DNA from: Verrucomicrobiia bacterium
GTDB lineage: Bacteria > Verrucomicrobiota > Verrucomicrobiia > JABWAM01
Direction of reading: 5' to 3'
Length of the DNA stretch: 50,761 nt
NCBI GenBank assembly: GCA_020849895.1
Contig: JADZFN010000051.1
Coordinates: 1 to 50,761, forward strand
The notes beneath the pieces were generated by a model that saw nothing but the letters and a program-made list of their open reading frames with translations, was not told where the DNA came from and did not search any database. Below are positions 25,745 through 34,696 of this stretch, in pieces (position 1 is the stretch's first letter; the number at the start of each line of letters is the position of its first letter). Made by a program: the position numbers and the translations under genes.

Positions 25745-26947
25745 TTAGAAATGGCCGTTCGAGAGATCTCCGTGCCCCCATTCCTCCGCAAGAGTGACCA
25801 TGTGTTGGAGCCGTTGCGGCGCGACCCGAGGGGCGACCGAACAAGCAGACGAAAGGATGTAGCCCGAACCGGGCTTGCCGATTTCGAGGCGTTGCTTCAC
25901 GGCGTGTTCGAAGACGGAATCCTCGGCGCGGAGCATTTCGTTCACGACATCAAGGTTGCCTTTGAAAAAGAGGCGCTTGCCGAAGCGCGCCTTGGCTTCC
26001 GCGAGGTCCACCGTGCCGAGAGGCGGCGGATCGAGCGTATCGAGCCCGTCCACGCCGGTCTCCGCCATGAGATCGAGGCGGTCGCCGATCGCGCCGCAAG
26101 TATGCGTGTAGCCCGGCAATCGGAAATCGTGGATCGCGTTCATCACTTGGCGTTCGTAGGGCAGCACGAACTCGCGATACATCGCGCGGCTGATGAACCC
26201 GGCGCCGGCAAAAGCCGAGCTGAGGAGCACCGCATCGGGGTGGCACGGAGCGAGCCGGCGCACTTGGGCCACGACGATTGCGGTCAAGCGATGCAGCAAG
26301 GCGCGGCATCGGTCCGATTCGTCCATGAGCGCCATGAGCGCCTGTTCGTACGAAAAAAGTTCCATCAGGTGAGTGAAAGGAGAAAAGACTTCGACGTGGA
26401 CCGAAGCCTCGGGGGCGAGCCGGCGCGCCGTCCGCAGCGTGAGCGTGAACCATTCCGGATAGGTGTTCGCGTCGGCGAGATCCGCGTCGAAGGGGATATC
26501 CCAGAGGTTGGGCGCGTGCCAGGTGTTCCACACGTAGCCGGACAGCCGCCAAAGCGCGGGATCGTCCGGATGGGCCGTGGCCGGGTCGGCGCGCGGCAGC
26601 GGCGCGTCGTGCGCCCCGTAGGTTTGGGCATTGTCGTCGGGCGGTATCCGGGTGACGAGGCCGCTTTTCCAGCCCAGTTTCCAGCTGGCGCCTTCCGGTT
26701 CTTCGCTCGCGAGAGCGGTTCGCCAGTTTGGAGGGCGACCGGGAAGATTGATCAGCAGCCCGTCGAAGCGGTAGCGGCGCTGGAATTCCACGAGGGTTTG
26801 CGCAAAAACTTCACTGTCGAACCAGATCTCCGCGGGCTTCCTCCCGCTATGGAGAAAGTAGTGGCCGATCGCGAGCTGGCACATGACCGGCACGCGGTCC
26901 ACGGGTTCGTGACACATGGCGGCAGCAACTCGTTCCCGGCTCGTCAT
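25745..26947 (-). CDS. uroporphyrinogen decarboxylase (UroD/MtaA)-family protein, probable methyltransferase
   Basis: The 400-aa product begins MTSRERVAAAMCHEPVDRVPVMCQ, a start typical of the UroD superfamily branch that includes MtaA and CmuA, and has YTHTCGAIGDRLDLMAETGVDGLDTLDPP, where His and Cys of HTCG are zinc ligands in MtaA-like enzymes, then LFFKGNLDVVNEML and a C-terminal ILSSACSVAPRV. Classical uroporphyrinogen decarboxylases lack the HTCG motif and are shorter. Such proteins move methyl groups between corrinoid proteins and thiols or act on O-demethylation systems. Its corrinoid partner is not in the window. It is coupled (ATGA) to the upstream heptosyltransferase gene. Confidence 0.8.
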   Translation of the reverse strand: MTSRERVAAAMCHEPVDRVPVMCQLAIGHYFLHSGRKPAEIWFDSEVFAQTLVEFQRRYRFDGLLINLPGRPPNWRTALASEEPEGASWKLGWKSGLVTRIPPDDNAQTYGAHDAPLPRADPATAHPDDPALWRLSGYVWNTWHAPNLWDIPFDADLADANTYPEWFTLTLRTARRLAPEASVHVEVFSPFTHLMELFSYEQALMALMDESDRCRALLHRLTAIVVAQVRRLAPCHPDAVLLSSAFAGAGFISRAMYREFVLPYERQVMNAIHDFRLPGYTHTCGAIGDRLDLMAETGVDGLDTLDPPPLGTVDLAEAKARFGKRLFFKGNLDVVNEMLRAEDSVFEHAVKQRLEIGKPGSGYILSSACSVAPRVAPQRLQHMVTLAEEWGHGDLSNGHF

Positions 26948-27966
26948 GGTCCCGCATTAAAAAGCATTTCCCGCGCCGCGTCGAGGACGGTTTTCACGTC
27001 GAGCTCGCGCAGGCAGGCCTGATGGCCGAGCGGACAGATCCGTCGGAAACAGGGCTGGCAATCGAGCTCGCGCGCCAATGTCCGATGGCCTTCCCCCCAC
27101 GGCCCCGAACGGCGGCGAGACGTGGCGCCGAAGATCATGAGGAGGCGCGGTCTGCCGGTGGCATTGGCGAGGTGCATCGGGCCGCTGTCGGGGCCGATCG
27201 CCAAATGGCATCGGCGCAGCGCCTCGGCAAGCACGGGGAGCGGGGTGCTTCCGACCCGCTGATCCACGCCGTCGAGGCGCGCGAAGACCGCTTCGGCTTC
27301 GGCGCGGTTTTCGGGTCCGCCGAGAACGAGAACGCTCGCCTCGGGGGCGAGGGCTGCGGCCAGGGCGCGCCAGTTTTCCAGAGGCCAGTTCTTGCTGGGC
27401 CAGGCGCTCCAGGGGCACAGGGCGATCCGCCGGCGGCTCGGAGCAGACGGCCCCAGCAGGCGGTCGGCTTGCGCACGAACGGATTCGGACGCGGGAGGAA
27501 GGAGATAACGCGCTTTGGACGGATCGGCGCCCAGGCGGCGTGCGGGCTCGAGGTAGCGTTCGATCAGCGGGTAATTCGGGTCGAAGGTCGGCCGGTCCGA
27601 CACCGTTTCATTGAGAAACCAGTGCGCGAGTTCGCGTGTTTTTCCGTGGCCGATTCGTCGCGGGGCGCCACTCAGCAGACTCCAGAGGCCGCTTTTGAAC
27701 AGGCCCTGAAGATCCAGGGCGACGTCGAAGCGTTCGCGGCGCAGCGCGCGCCAGGTCTCGAGGGCGTTCGCGGCGCCGCGGCGCCAGGCACGATCGAGAA
27801 GGAAGAGGCGGTCCAGATGCGGATGCCCCTCGAGGACCGTGGCGTGAGGCGCTTCGGTGAGCCAGGAGATTTGCCAGTCCGGAAAGCTTTCTTTGAGCGC
27901 GACGAGACAGGGGATGCCCTGAATGATGTCGCCGAGCGCGGAGAGGCGGACGATGAGCACGCGCAT
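26944..27966 (-). CDS. GT9-family glycosyltransferase (LPS heptosyltransferase type)
   Basis: The 340-aa product follows the WaaC/WaaF plan: N-terminal RVLIVRLSALGDIIQGIPCLVALKE, then WLTEAPHATVLEGHP, DVALDLQGLFKSG, a C-terminal nucleotide-sugar half with RRIALCPWSAWPSKNWP, SVLVLGGPENRAEAE and AIGPDSGPMHLANATGRP. These enzymes add ADP-heptose to the lipid A core at the inner membrane, so a Gram-negative envelope with LPS is implied. The GTG or ATG start is at 27966. The downstream UroD-like gene overlaps by 4 bases, an odd functional pairing. The exact acceptor (Hep I, II or another sugar) cannot be told. Confidence 0.87.
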   Translation of the reverse strand: MRVLIVRLSALGDIIQGIPCLVALKESFPDWQISWLTEAPHATVLEGHPHLDRLFLLDRAWRRGAANALETWRALRRERFDVALDLQGLFKSGLWSLLSGAPRRIGHGKTRELAHWFLNETVSDRPTFDPNYPLIERYLEPARRLGADPSKARYLLPPASESVRAQADRLLGPSAPSRRRIALCPWSAWPSKNWPLENWRALAAALAPEASVLVLGGPENRAEAEAVFARLDGVDQRVGSTPLPVLAEALRRCHLAIGPDSGPMHLANATGRPRLLMIFGATSRRRSGPWGEGHRTLARELDCQPCFRRICPLGHQACLRELDVKTVLDAAREMLFNAGP

Positions 27967-28066
27967 GAGGGGAGACGGAGACGCTACAGGCTTGGCGCCG
28001 CGGACGCCAGAACAGAGGCGCGGCTTTCGCGTTGATGCCCGGGCGACCGCGCCCTACGCTGGCGGC

Positions 28067-29374
28067 ATGATCGCCCGCTACACGCGGCCGGAAATGGCCG
28101 CCATCTGGACGGATGAGAACAAGCTCGCCGTCTGGCTTCGCATCGAGGTGCTGGCCTGCGAGGGGCGCCACAAGATCCTGCGCGAGATCCCCGCGCGCGA
28201 CCTGGCGATCATCAAGCGTCGCGCCGGCTTCTCCGTGGCGCGCTGCCGCGCGATCGAGAAGCGCACGAACCACGACGTCATCGCCTTCCTCGAAAACGTC
28301 GCCGAACGGATCGGAAAAAAGCCCGCTCGCCACGTCCATCAGGGGTTGACCTCCAGCGATCTCCTCGACACCACACTGGCCGTTCAGATGCGGCAGAGCG
28401 CCGAGCTCCTCCTGCGCGAGATGGACGGCCTCCTCCGGGCGGTCGCGAAACGCGCGCGCGAGCATCGCGACACCCCGATGATGGGCCGCAGCCACGGCGT
28501 CCATGCCGAGCCGATCACCTTCGGCCTCAAGATGGCCTTGATGCACGACGAGTTCGGACGCGCGCGGGCTCGCCTCGAGCGCGCCCGCGAGGAAATCTCC
28601 GTGGGCAAGCTCTCCGGCGCTGTCGGGACTCGTGCGCATTTCAATCCGCGTGTCGAGGCCTGGGTCTGCCGCCGTCTGGGTCTTCGCGCCGCCACGCTCG
28701 CCACCCAGGTCATCCAACGCGACCGCCACGCCGCGTTCATGGCGGCGCTTGCCCTCGCCGCCGCCTCGATCGAGCGCTGGGCGATCGAGTTCCGGCACCT
28801 CCAACGCACCGAGGTGCTTGAAGTCGAGGAGCGCTTCGCCGCCGGCCAGAAAGGCTCCAGCGCCATGCCGCACAAGCGCAACCCGATCACCGCCGAGCGC
28901 CTCACCGGCCAGGCTCGCATCCTCCGGGGCAATCTCGTCGCCGCCTTGGAAAACGTCGCGCTCTGGCACGAGCGCGACATCTCCCACTCGAGCGTCGAAC
29001 GCGTGATCCTTCCCGATTCCTGCATCCTCCTCGACTTCATGCTCGCCGACCTCGCGAAGCTCGTCGCAGGGATGAAGGTTTATCCCGACCGCATGCGCCG
29101 CAACATGGCGCGTTCGAAAGGCCTCCACCATTCCCAGCAGGTCCTCCTGGCCCTCACCGAGAAAGGCCTGCCTCGCAAGGAGGCCTACGAGCTCGTGCAG
29201 CGCGCCGCCATGGCCGCGTGGAACGATCCCGGCGCCGCCGATTTCCGCGAGCACCTCGAACGCGAACCCCGCCTCCGAGCCTTGTTCACCGCCAAGGATT
29301 TCGCCCGTTGCTTCGACGATTCCGCCCACTTCCGACACAATCCATGGGTTTTCCGGAAGCTCGGTTTGGCCTGA
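28067..29374 (+). CDS. purB: adenylosuccinate lyase
   Basis: The 435-aa product has the fumarase/aspartase-superfamily signature [15 protein letters not shown], with [19 protein letters not shown] at the start, [12 protein letters not shown]-like [27 protein letters not shown] and [16 protein letters not shown] holding the catalytic His. It acts twice in purine synthesis: SAICAR to AICAR and adenylosuccinate to AMP. ATG 28067 is chosen because the conserved start [10 protein letters not shown] lies there; the longer frame upstream has no homology. Divergent from the heptosyltransferase gene, with a 100-base gap. Confidence 0.96.
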   Translation: MIARYTRPEMAAIWTDENKLAVWLRIEVLACEGRHKILREIPARDLAIIKRRAGFSVARCRAIEKRTNHDVIAFLENVAERIGKKPARHVHQGLTSSDLLDTTLAVQMRQSAELLLREMDGLLRAVAKRAREHRDTPMMGRSHGVHAEPITFGLKMALMHDEFGRARARLERAREEISVGKLSGAVGTRAHFNPRVEAWVCRRLGLRAATLATQVIQRDRHAAFMAALALAAASIERWAIEFRHLQRTEVLEVEERFAAGQKGSSAMPHKRNPITAERLTGQARILRGNLVAALENVALWHERDISHSSVERVILPDSCILLDFMLADLAKLVAGMKVYPDRMRRNMARSKGLHHSQQVLLALTEKGLPRKEAYELVQRAAMAAWNDPGAADFREHLEREPRLRALFTAKDFARCFDDSAHFRHNPWVFRKLGLA

Positions 29375-29516
29375 TTCCTTCGGTCCGCGGCGCCACGTAG
29401 CGCTCCTCTCTTGCGTCGGGACCCAAAGCAGATTCCACGGCCCGCAAGGGCGCGGTTTCTCCCGTCCTTTTTTGGAGCGCGCGACGCGACGGGCCGATTG
29501 TCCGGAATCGGGCGGC

Positions 29517-30005
29517 TTATGTGGGCCGGTCACCGAGGCGGACGACGGCGTAGACGAACGTCCCGATCAAGCCCGTGACCAGCGCCATCACAACCCAAAT
29601 CCGCGAGCCGATCCTGCGGCGTTTGATATCGTCATGCACCCACCAGGCCAACAGGAGATGGAGAACGGCGCAGACCGCAAGAAGCCCCAGCGGGCAAAAG
29701 GCGGGGCAGCGCGGCCCATCGGCCACGGACGAGGCCATGAACGGCGGACATTTTGGGAAGCGGCCTTTCGGGCCGGGGGATGTTGGGTTCAGGGCCATCC
29801 TTCTTTCGGCGAGCGCGAGCTTGCGCATCTCCACGTCGAAAGCCAGGCGGGCCTTTTGATCTTCCAAGGCCAATTCCTTGGAGTGGAGTTCGAGGGTGCG
29901 GAACGCGTCGTCGAGGCGTGGTTCGGGCGATTTGGATTGCGCGGGCGCAGCCAGCGGCACAAGAAACGCCAGCAGCGCCGGAATCAGGGGGAAGCGTCGT
30001 TTCAT
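29517..30005 (-). CDS. small exported or membrane protein with C-terminal double span, unknown function
   Basis: The 162-aa product starts MKRRFPLIPALLAFLVPLAAPAQS, a signal peptide with Ala-x-Ala cleavage. A helical, charged segment (about residues 30-70, LDDAFRTLELHSKELALEDQ) is followed by a Cys-rich patch (PKCPPF, PRCPAFC) and two hydrophobic helices (LGLLAVCAVLHLLLAWW, WVVMALVTGLIGTFVYAVV) separated by HDDIKRRRIGSR. The C-terminal pair resembles small PLDc-N/SHOCT-like membrane proteins. It has a strong ribosome site (AGGAG, about 8 bases before ATG 30005). Not recognised as a family. It follows miaB by about 100 bases on the same strand. Confidence 0.72.
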   Translation of the reverse strand: MKRRFPLIPALLAFLVPLAAPAQSKSPEPRLDDAFRTLELHSKELALEDQKARLAFDVEMRKLALAERRMALNPTSPGPKGRFPKCPPFMASSVADGPRCPAFCPLGLLAVCAVLHLLLAWWVHDDIKRRRIGSRIWVVMALVTGLIGTFVYAVVRLGDRPT

Positions 30006-30102
30006 CAGGGATCTCCTTTCGTGGGGGGTGTTGAGGAAACCTACGCGCGCGGCGCCACGTGTCCAACGCGAAAGCGACGGCCTCCGCCGGAAGAAGGCGC
30101 CT

Positions 30103-31446
30103 TCATTCGTCCGGCAAGGGTGTGCCGAGGAGGCTGAAGCCGAGGCGTTTCTCGATTCGCAAGTGGCGGAGGGTTCCGGGAGGCGATCCGTCGGCGGGCC
30201 AGACCACGATCCGGTTCTGGCGGGTCCTGCCCGTGAGGCGCGCCGGGTTCTTCGCGCTCGGCCCCTCGACGAGCGTCTCGCGCACATGGCCGGCCTCCGC
30301 ATCGAGCCTGCGGAGCATGCCTTCGTTGACGACGGCGAGGAGTTCCTGGTTGCGACGGCGTTTCTCGTCCTCGTCATGCTGGCCGGGCATCGCGGCGGCC
30401 GGCGTGCCTTTCCTCGGTGAATAGCGGAACACGAAGGCCTGATCGAACGCCATCTCGCGTGCGAAACGGACGGTTTCCTGGAACTCTCGATCCGTTTCGC
30501 CGGGGAACGCCACGATGAGGTCGGTGCTGAGTGCGAGGCCGGGCACACGCGCGCGGAGCTTCTCCACGAGGCGGCGATAGTGATCCACGGTGTAGCTGCG
30601 CTTCATCGCACGGAGGACGCGGTCGGCGCCCGATTGCGCGGGGAGATGGACGTGCTCGCAGAGTTTCGGCAGCCGTCCAAACGCCCCGATGAGGTCGTCG
30701 CGAAAACCTGTGGGATGCGGCGCGGTGAAGCGGAGTCGCTCGAGCCCCTCGATCTCGTGGAGCGCCTCGAGGAGCTGGACGAACGGGCTTCGCCCGCCTT
30801 CGCGGGGGAACTCGCGCCGTCCGTAGGCGTTGACGATCTGACCGAGGAGCACGATCTCGCGCACGCCCGAAGCGACGAGGGCGCGCGCCTCGGCCACGAT
30901 CTCGGAGATGGATCGGCTGCGTTCGGGGCCGCGCACCGAGGGGACAATGCAGAAGGCGCAGCGCATGTTGCAGCCCTGCATCACGGAGACGAAGGCGCTC
31001 GCGCGCGGCCCGCCGGCCACGTGGTCGCGGATCATCCGCTCACTCCCCTCCTCTTCGGCGAGGTCGGCCACGCGCGGGCGGCGGCCGTCGGCGGAGAGGA
31101 GGCCGTCCACATGCGCGGCGACGTGATGGAAACGCCAGACGCCGACGACGAGATCCACATCGGGCAGTTTTTTAAGGAGTTCCTCGCCCCGGCTCTGGGC
31201 CATGCAGCCCATGAAACCAAGGACGACGCCGGACCGCGCGCGCTTGAGCGCCGAGAGACGACCCATGTTGCTGATCGCCTTCGATTCGGCCTGATCGCGT
31301 ACGCTGCACGTGTTCAGCAGGATGACGTCGGCCTCTTCCTCGCGCTCGGTCAGCTCGTAGCCCCGGTCCTGAAACTGGCGCGCGACCTGTTCGGAATCGC
31401 GCACGTTCATTTGGCAGCCGTAGGTCTTGATGAAAACGCGTGGCAT
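30103..31446 (-). CDS. miaB: tRNA-2-methylthio-N6-dimethylallyladenosine synthase MiaB
   Basis: The 447-aa product is a methylthiotransferase of the MiaB type. The N-terminal UPF0004 domain has cysteines at 11 (TYGCQMN), 47 (NTCSVR) and 81 (GCMAQ) for one 4Fe-4S cluster. The radical-SAM motif is CNMRCAFC (159, 163, 166) in GCNMRCAFCIVPSVRGPERS. A TRAM domain ends the chain. It adds the methylthio group to i6A37 of UNN-decoding tRNAs. ATG 31446 begins MPRVFIKTYGCQMN, the conserved start. It could be another family member, but the C-terminal TRAM and the N-terminal motifs fit MiaB best. Confidence 0.93.
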   Translation of the reverse strand: MPRVFIKTYGCQMNVRDSEQVARQFQDRGYELTEREEEADVILLNTCSVRDQAESKAISNMGRLSALKRARSGVVLGFMGCMAQSRGEELLKKLPDVDLVVGVWRFHHVAAHVDGLLSADGRRPRVADLAEEEGSERMIRDHVAGGPRASAFVSVMQGCNMRCAFCIVPSVRGPERSRSISEIVAEARALVASGVREIVLLGQIVNAYGRREFPREGGRSPFVQLLEALHEIEGLERLRFTAPHPTGFRDDLIGAFGRLPKLCEHVHLPAQSGADRVLRAMKRSYTVDHYRRLVEKLRARVPGLALSTDLIVAFPGETDREFQETVRFAREMAFDQAFVFRYSPRKGTPAAAMPGQHDEDEKRRRNQELLAVVNEGMLRRLDAEAGHVRETLVEGPSAKNPARLTGRTRQNRIVVWPADGSPPGTLRHLRIEKRLGFSLLGTPLPDE

Positions 31447-31554
31447 CGGAAGGCGCCATCCTAATCCGGAAGCGGGATGGAGCAAAGCGGTCGCCTGCCG
31501 GCGTCGCGAACGCGCGCGCTTGCTTCGCCGATCCGAACGCGCAAAACTACGCTC

Positions 31555-32304
31555 GTGATCCGATCCCCCCTGTTCCTTGCCGCCGCCTTCCTCCTCGCCG
31601 CCGCCGGCGTCTCCGCGGCGGCGCGTACACCGCTGGTCGCCGCCCGCACGGGGTCTCCCGTCAAGGTGGATGGCCGCCTTGACGATGCGGCATGGAAAGC
31701 GGCGCGACCCTATGCGCTCGAACTCTCCGCATCCCTGGCCGAAGAGGGCTGGACGGTGGAAGACCCCGGCACGGTGCGCTTGCTCCACAATGAGGAGACC
31801 TTGTGGCTCAGCGTGGATTTTCAGGATTGCGACGTCGTCAGCAACGCGAAAGCCGACGACGAAGAAATCTATACGCTCGGCGATGTGGCGGAGGTTTTCC
31901 TGCGCCCGACGCAGCAGACCTGGTATTGGGAACTGCACGCCGCCCCGAACGGCTTGCGCTCGACCTATTGGTGGCCGGGACGCGGACGGCTCAACCTCCG
32001 GGGAGAAGACCCGCATGTGCGCCCGCCGTTCTGGACGGTTGCGGTAGCGGTGGAAGGCACCCTGAACGACTGGCGCGACAAGGATCGCCGCTGGACGGCG
32101 GAGATCGCGATTCCGATCGCCAAGCTTCTGCACGAGAGCGACGTTTCGCCGCTGAAAGGGGGATGGAGCCTCCTTGTGTCGCGCTACAACTACACGCGCT
32201 GGCGTCGCCAGGCGGCGGGACCGGAGTTGACCAGCGCACCGCGCCTCCCGAAACCGAACTACCATCTGCTCGAGGACTACGCGCCGCTGAAGCTGGCGCC
32301 TTGA
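31555..32304 (+). CDS. exported CBM9-like carbohydrate-binding domain protein
   Basis: The 249-aa product from GTG 31555 starts with a signal peptide (SPLFLAAAFLLAAAGVSAAA), then the CBM9-like pattern VKVDGRLDDAAWKAARPY, NEETLWLSVDFQDCDVV, LGDVAEVFLRPT, WTAEIAIPIAKL and GWSLLVSRYNYTRW. Such single-domain proteins bind sugars or glycans in the periplasm or at the surface, and are abundant in PVC bacteria. An upstream ATG (31477) gives a longer leader with no hydrophobic start, so GTG is preferred. It precedes an Ldh2-family gene by 59 bases. Confidence 0.78.
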   Translation: MIRSPLFLAAAFLLAAAGVSAAARTPLVAARTGSPVKVDGRLDDAAWKAARPYALELSASLAEEGWTVEDPGTVRLLHNEETLWLSVDFQDCDVVSNAKADDEEIYTLGDVAEVFLRPTQQTWYWELHAAPNGLRSTYWWPGRGRLNLRGEDPHVRPPFWTVAVAVEGTLNDWRDKDRRWTAEIAIPIAKLLHESDVSPLKGGWSLLVSRYNYTRWRRQAAGPELTSAPRLPKPNYHLLEDYAPLKLAP

Positions 32305-32363
32305 CGTGCCCGGCGGCGCGCCTTTCGGTTTTCGGTGACGTTCCTTTTCATCCGCCTTCCTCC

Positions 32364-33464
32364 ATGCCTGAAACCTACTTCATCGTTCCCGCCCCGCAGC
32401 ACAACGCCCTGATCGAAGCCGCGTTCCACCATCGCGCCTACACGGCGGAGGAGGCGAAGGACGCGGCGCGCTTCTGCGAGCTGGCGTCCACCCACGGCAT
32501 CCGCACCCACAACGGGATCAAGGCGGTTCACTTGGACGAACACTTCGGCTCGAAGGTGGGCGGTTGCGTCCCGGGCGCGAAGCTTGAGGTGCTGCCGACG
32601 AAGTACAAGGCCGTGCAGCGCTGGAACGCGAACAAAAAGCTGGGGCAATCGGTCGCCTTCGCGGCGATGGACGCCTGCATGAAGATGGCCGACGAGTTCG
32701 GCACGGGGATCGTGACGGTGGACAACGCCTTCCACTACCTCTGGGGCGGAGGCTACGTGATTGACGCTGCGAAGAAGGGCTACATCGCCTTCACCTGCTG
32801 CACGGCGGGTACCTCCGAGGTTGTGCCGTTCATGGGTAAATTTCCGACCATGGGGACGAACCCGCATTCCTGGGGGTTTCCGACGACGGAGGCGATCGGC
32901 TATCCGATCTGTGTGGACTGGGCGACGAGCACCATCGCCATGGGGCGCGTCCAGCAGCTCGCGCGCGAAGGTAAACCGCTCCCGACGGCGGCGGCCGTGG
33001 ACGCCAACGGCCAGCCAACTACGGATCCGAACCGAGCGAAGTGGCTGCTCTTCTTCGGCGGCCACAAGGGTTACGGCCTCGCGCTCGTGAACGAACTCCT
33101 CGCCGCGTTCACGGGAAGCGGTGTGCCTTATCTTCGCGGCAAACCGACCGAAGGCCCGAAGGGCGAGAAGCACACGCCGCACTTTTACTTTCAGTGCACG
33201 CGCGCGGACGCGCTCGACTGCGGCGATTACCCCATGGGACGCAACCAGTCCTCGAACGTCAAGGCGGTGATCGCCGACATTCTCGGCCACGGCAATGACC
33301 AGGTGATGCTCCCGGGGCAGCTCGAAGCGCAGGCCGCCGCCCTCACCCGGAAGCATGGCGGCCTGCTCTTCACGAAAGCCGAGATTGAAGCCTTCGGCGA
33401 AATCGCGCGCGAGTGCGGCCGGCAACCCTGGGACCTCGCGCAGTTCACGCGTGTGACGGCCTGA
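32364..33464 (+). CDS. Ldh2/malate-lactate dehydrogenase-family oxidoreductase
   Basis: The 366-aa product belongs to the Ldh2/MDG1/YiaK family of NAD(P)-dependent dehydrogenases, which have their own fold. Motifs include the N-terminal ARFCELASTHGIRTHNGIKA, the catalytic-region TVDNAFHYLWGGG, GTNPHSWGFPT and GHKGYGLALVNELLAAFTGSG. Substrates in the family include malate, (S)-lactate, ureidoglycolate and diketogulonate; this one cannot be assigned. The start MPETYFIV fits homologous N-termini. It might form a unit with the CBM9-like gene 59 bases upstream, but the functional link is not obvious. Confidence 0.85.
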   Translation: MPETYFIVPAPQHNALIEAAFHHRAYTAEEAKDAARFCELASTHGIRTHNGIKAVHLDEHFGSKVGGCVPGAKLEVLPTKYKAVQRWNANKKLGQSVAFAAMDACMKMADEFGTGIVTVDNAFHYLWGGGYVIDAAKKGYIAFTCCTAGTSEVVPFMGKFPTMGTNPHSWGFPTTEAIGYPICVDWATSTIAMGRVQQLAREGKPLPTAAAVDANGQPTTDPNRAKWLLFFGGHKGYGLALVNELLAAFTGSGVPYLRGKPTEGPKGEKHTPHFYFQCTRADALDCGDYPMGRNQSSNVKAVIADILGHGNDQVMLPGQLEAQAAALTRKHGGLLFTKAEIEAFGEIARECGRQPWDLAQFTRVTA

Positions 33465-33620
33465 TCCGCTCGAGACCGGACGCGAATGAAACACCCGGCG
33501 CCGCGAACGATCGCCCTCGAAAGGGCCTCTCGCCGGCTCCCGCCCTCTCGTATGGCCGTGCGCTCAACTTCTTTCTTGCATTCGGGTGCATTAGGATGCG
33601 GAATGCCGCACGCAAGCCTA

Positions 33621-33650
33621 TTGACAAGGCTCGCCCAATTTGACTAGATT
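33621..33650 (+). promoter_or_regulatory. sigma-70-type promoter for the coiled-coil membrane protein
   Basis: A perfect -35 box TTGACA (33621-33626) and TAGATT (33645-33650, four of six matches to TATAAT) are separated by 18 bases. The 214-base gap from the preceding stop and the start codon at 33679 fit a short leader. Nothing else is visible in the gap. Confidence 0.55.
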
Positions 33651-33678
33651 TTCGTAAATCCTTCGCCTTCCGACGCTT

Positions 33679-34443
33679 ATGCTGCTCCTCACCCGCATTT
33701 TTCTGGTCGGAACGATTGTCGCGGGCTTGGGCGCCATCTATGCCGGCCTCCAGCTCAAATCCAAAAAGGCGGAGATCCAAACGAACCTCGAGAAGCAGAT
33801 CGCGGATACCAACACCGCCCAGCAGAAGGCGGTTGCCGAAGAGCAGGCCAAACAGGCGGCGCTCGCCAAAATTCAGTCGCAGACCAAGGAAATCGCCGAG
33901 GTCAAGGAAGCCGCAGACAAGACACGCAACGATATCACCGCGCTTCAGACGAAATCCTCGGAGACCGAGCAGAAGCTTCATGCAGTGCAGCAGGACCTCG
34001 GCGCCAAGCAGGCGGAAATCGAAAAGTACACCAAGGCCTTGCCTGAAGGGATGACGATTGATCAGGTCAAAGACAAACTCCAGGAGTTCAAGACTCAGTT
34101 TGCAACGCTCGATCAGGAGAAGACCATCCTTAAGGATCAGCTCGAGAAACTCGACACCGAGAAAAAGAAGTTCGAGGATCAGTTGAAGCGCCGTGCCGAG
34201 GGCAAAATGCCGCCGGGCCTGACCGGTCATGTCATGGCGGTGAACCCGGACTGGAATTTCGTAATTCTCGACATTGGCGCCGACGACGGAGTGGTCGAGA
34301 ATGCCTCCATGATCGTCTATCGCGACGGCAAACTGGCCGGGAAGATCAAGATCACGGCCGTCGAGCCTTCGATCGCGATCGCCGATATCCTCCCCGAATT
34401 TCAACAGGTGCCTCTCCAGGAAGGCGATGCCGCGACTTTCTGA
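33679..34443 (+). CDS. membrane-anchored long coiled-coil protein with C-terminal beta domain
   Basis: The 254-aa product has an N-terminal membrane anchor (LLLTRIFLVGTIVAGLGAIYAGL), then about 150 residues of Lys/Glu/Gln-rich coiled coil, and a C-terminal globular part of about 75 residues (GHVMAVNPDWNFVILDIGAD, GVVENASMIVYRDGKLAGKI, AVEPSIAIADILPEF). That C-terminal pattern, with nearly identical wording, recurs in verrucomicrobial envelope proteins I have seen described only as hypothetical. The protein would span the periplasm from the inner membrane. A small lipoprotein gene follows 31 bases downstream; the two may act together. Confidence 0.75.
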   Translation: MLLLTRIFLVGTIVAGLGAIYAGLQLKSKKAEIQTNLEKQIADTNTAQQKAVAEEQAKQAALAKIQSQTKEIAEVKEAADKTRNDITALQTKSSETEQKLHAVQQDLGAKQAEIEKYTKALPEGMTIDQVKDKLQEFKTQFATLDQEKTILKDQLEKLDTEKKKFEDQLKRRAEGKMPPGLTGHVMAVNPDWNFVILDIGADDGVVENASMIVYRDGKLAGKIKITAVEPSIAIADILPEFQQVPLQEGDAATF

Positions 34444-34474
34444 TTGGCGAGAATCGGCCCCCGTTGTTCCCCGA

Positions 34475-34696
34475 ATGAAGTCTTCCTCCTCCTCGCCGCG
34501 AATTCTTGCCGCACCCCGGAAGGGCCTTGTGCGCTTCGCGGAGGCGGCCTGCATCCTTGTTCTGCTCGGGTTGGGGGGATGCGCTTCGACGCCGAAGGAG
34601 GACTCCGAGAAGGAGCGCGTTTCGACGCTCCCTTGGAACACGCCTGCGAAATGGGAGCGCTCCGCGCCCCTCGGCAGCGCCGGCGTCAATTACTGA
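34475..34696 (+). CDS. small predicted lipoprotein
   Basis: The 73-aa product (ATG 34475) has a basic start, a hydrophobic stretch AACILVLLGLGGC with a lipobox-like LGGC at the likely lipidation Cys, and a short acidic/basic tail (STPKEDSEKERVSTLPW, PAKWERSAPLGSAGVNY). It follows the coiled-coil gene by 31 bases and its end overlaps the aminotransferase gene on the other strand by 7 bases. Similar tails occur in small verrucomicrobial lipoproteins, from memory. No function can be given. Confidence 0.68.
   Translation: MKSSSSSPRILAAPRKGLVRFAEAACILVLLGLGGCASTPKEDSEKERVSTLPWNTPAKWERSAPLGSAGVNY

Noticed and set aside
27608-29533. 641-codon minus-strand open frame across purB
   Set aside because: It is the antisense shadow of purB and of a neighbouring frame; no recognisable domain.
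33465-33678. Small gene or RNA upstream of the coiled-coil protein
   Set aside because: Only a promoter-like pair is visible; the short frames have no ribosome sites or hydrophobic or conserved character.
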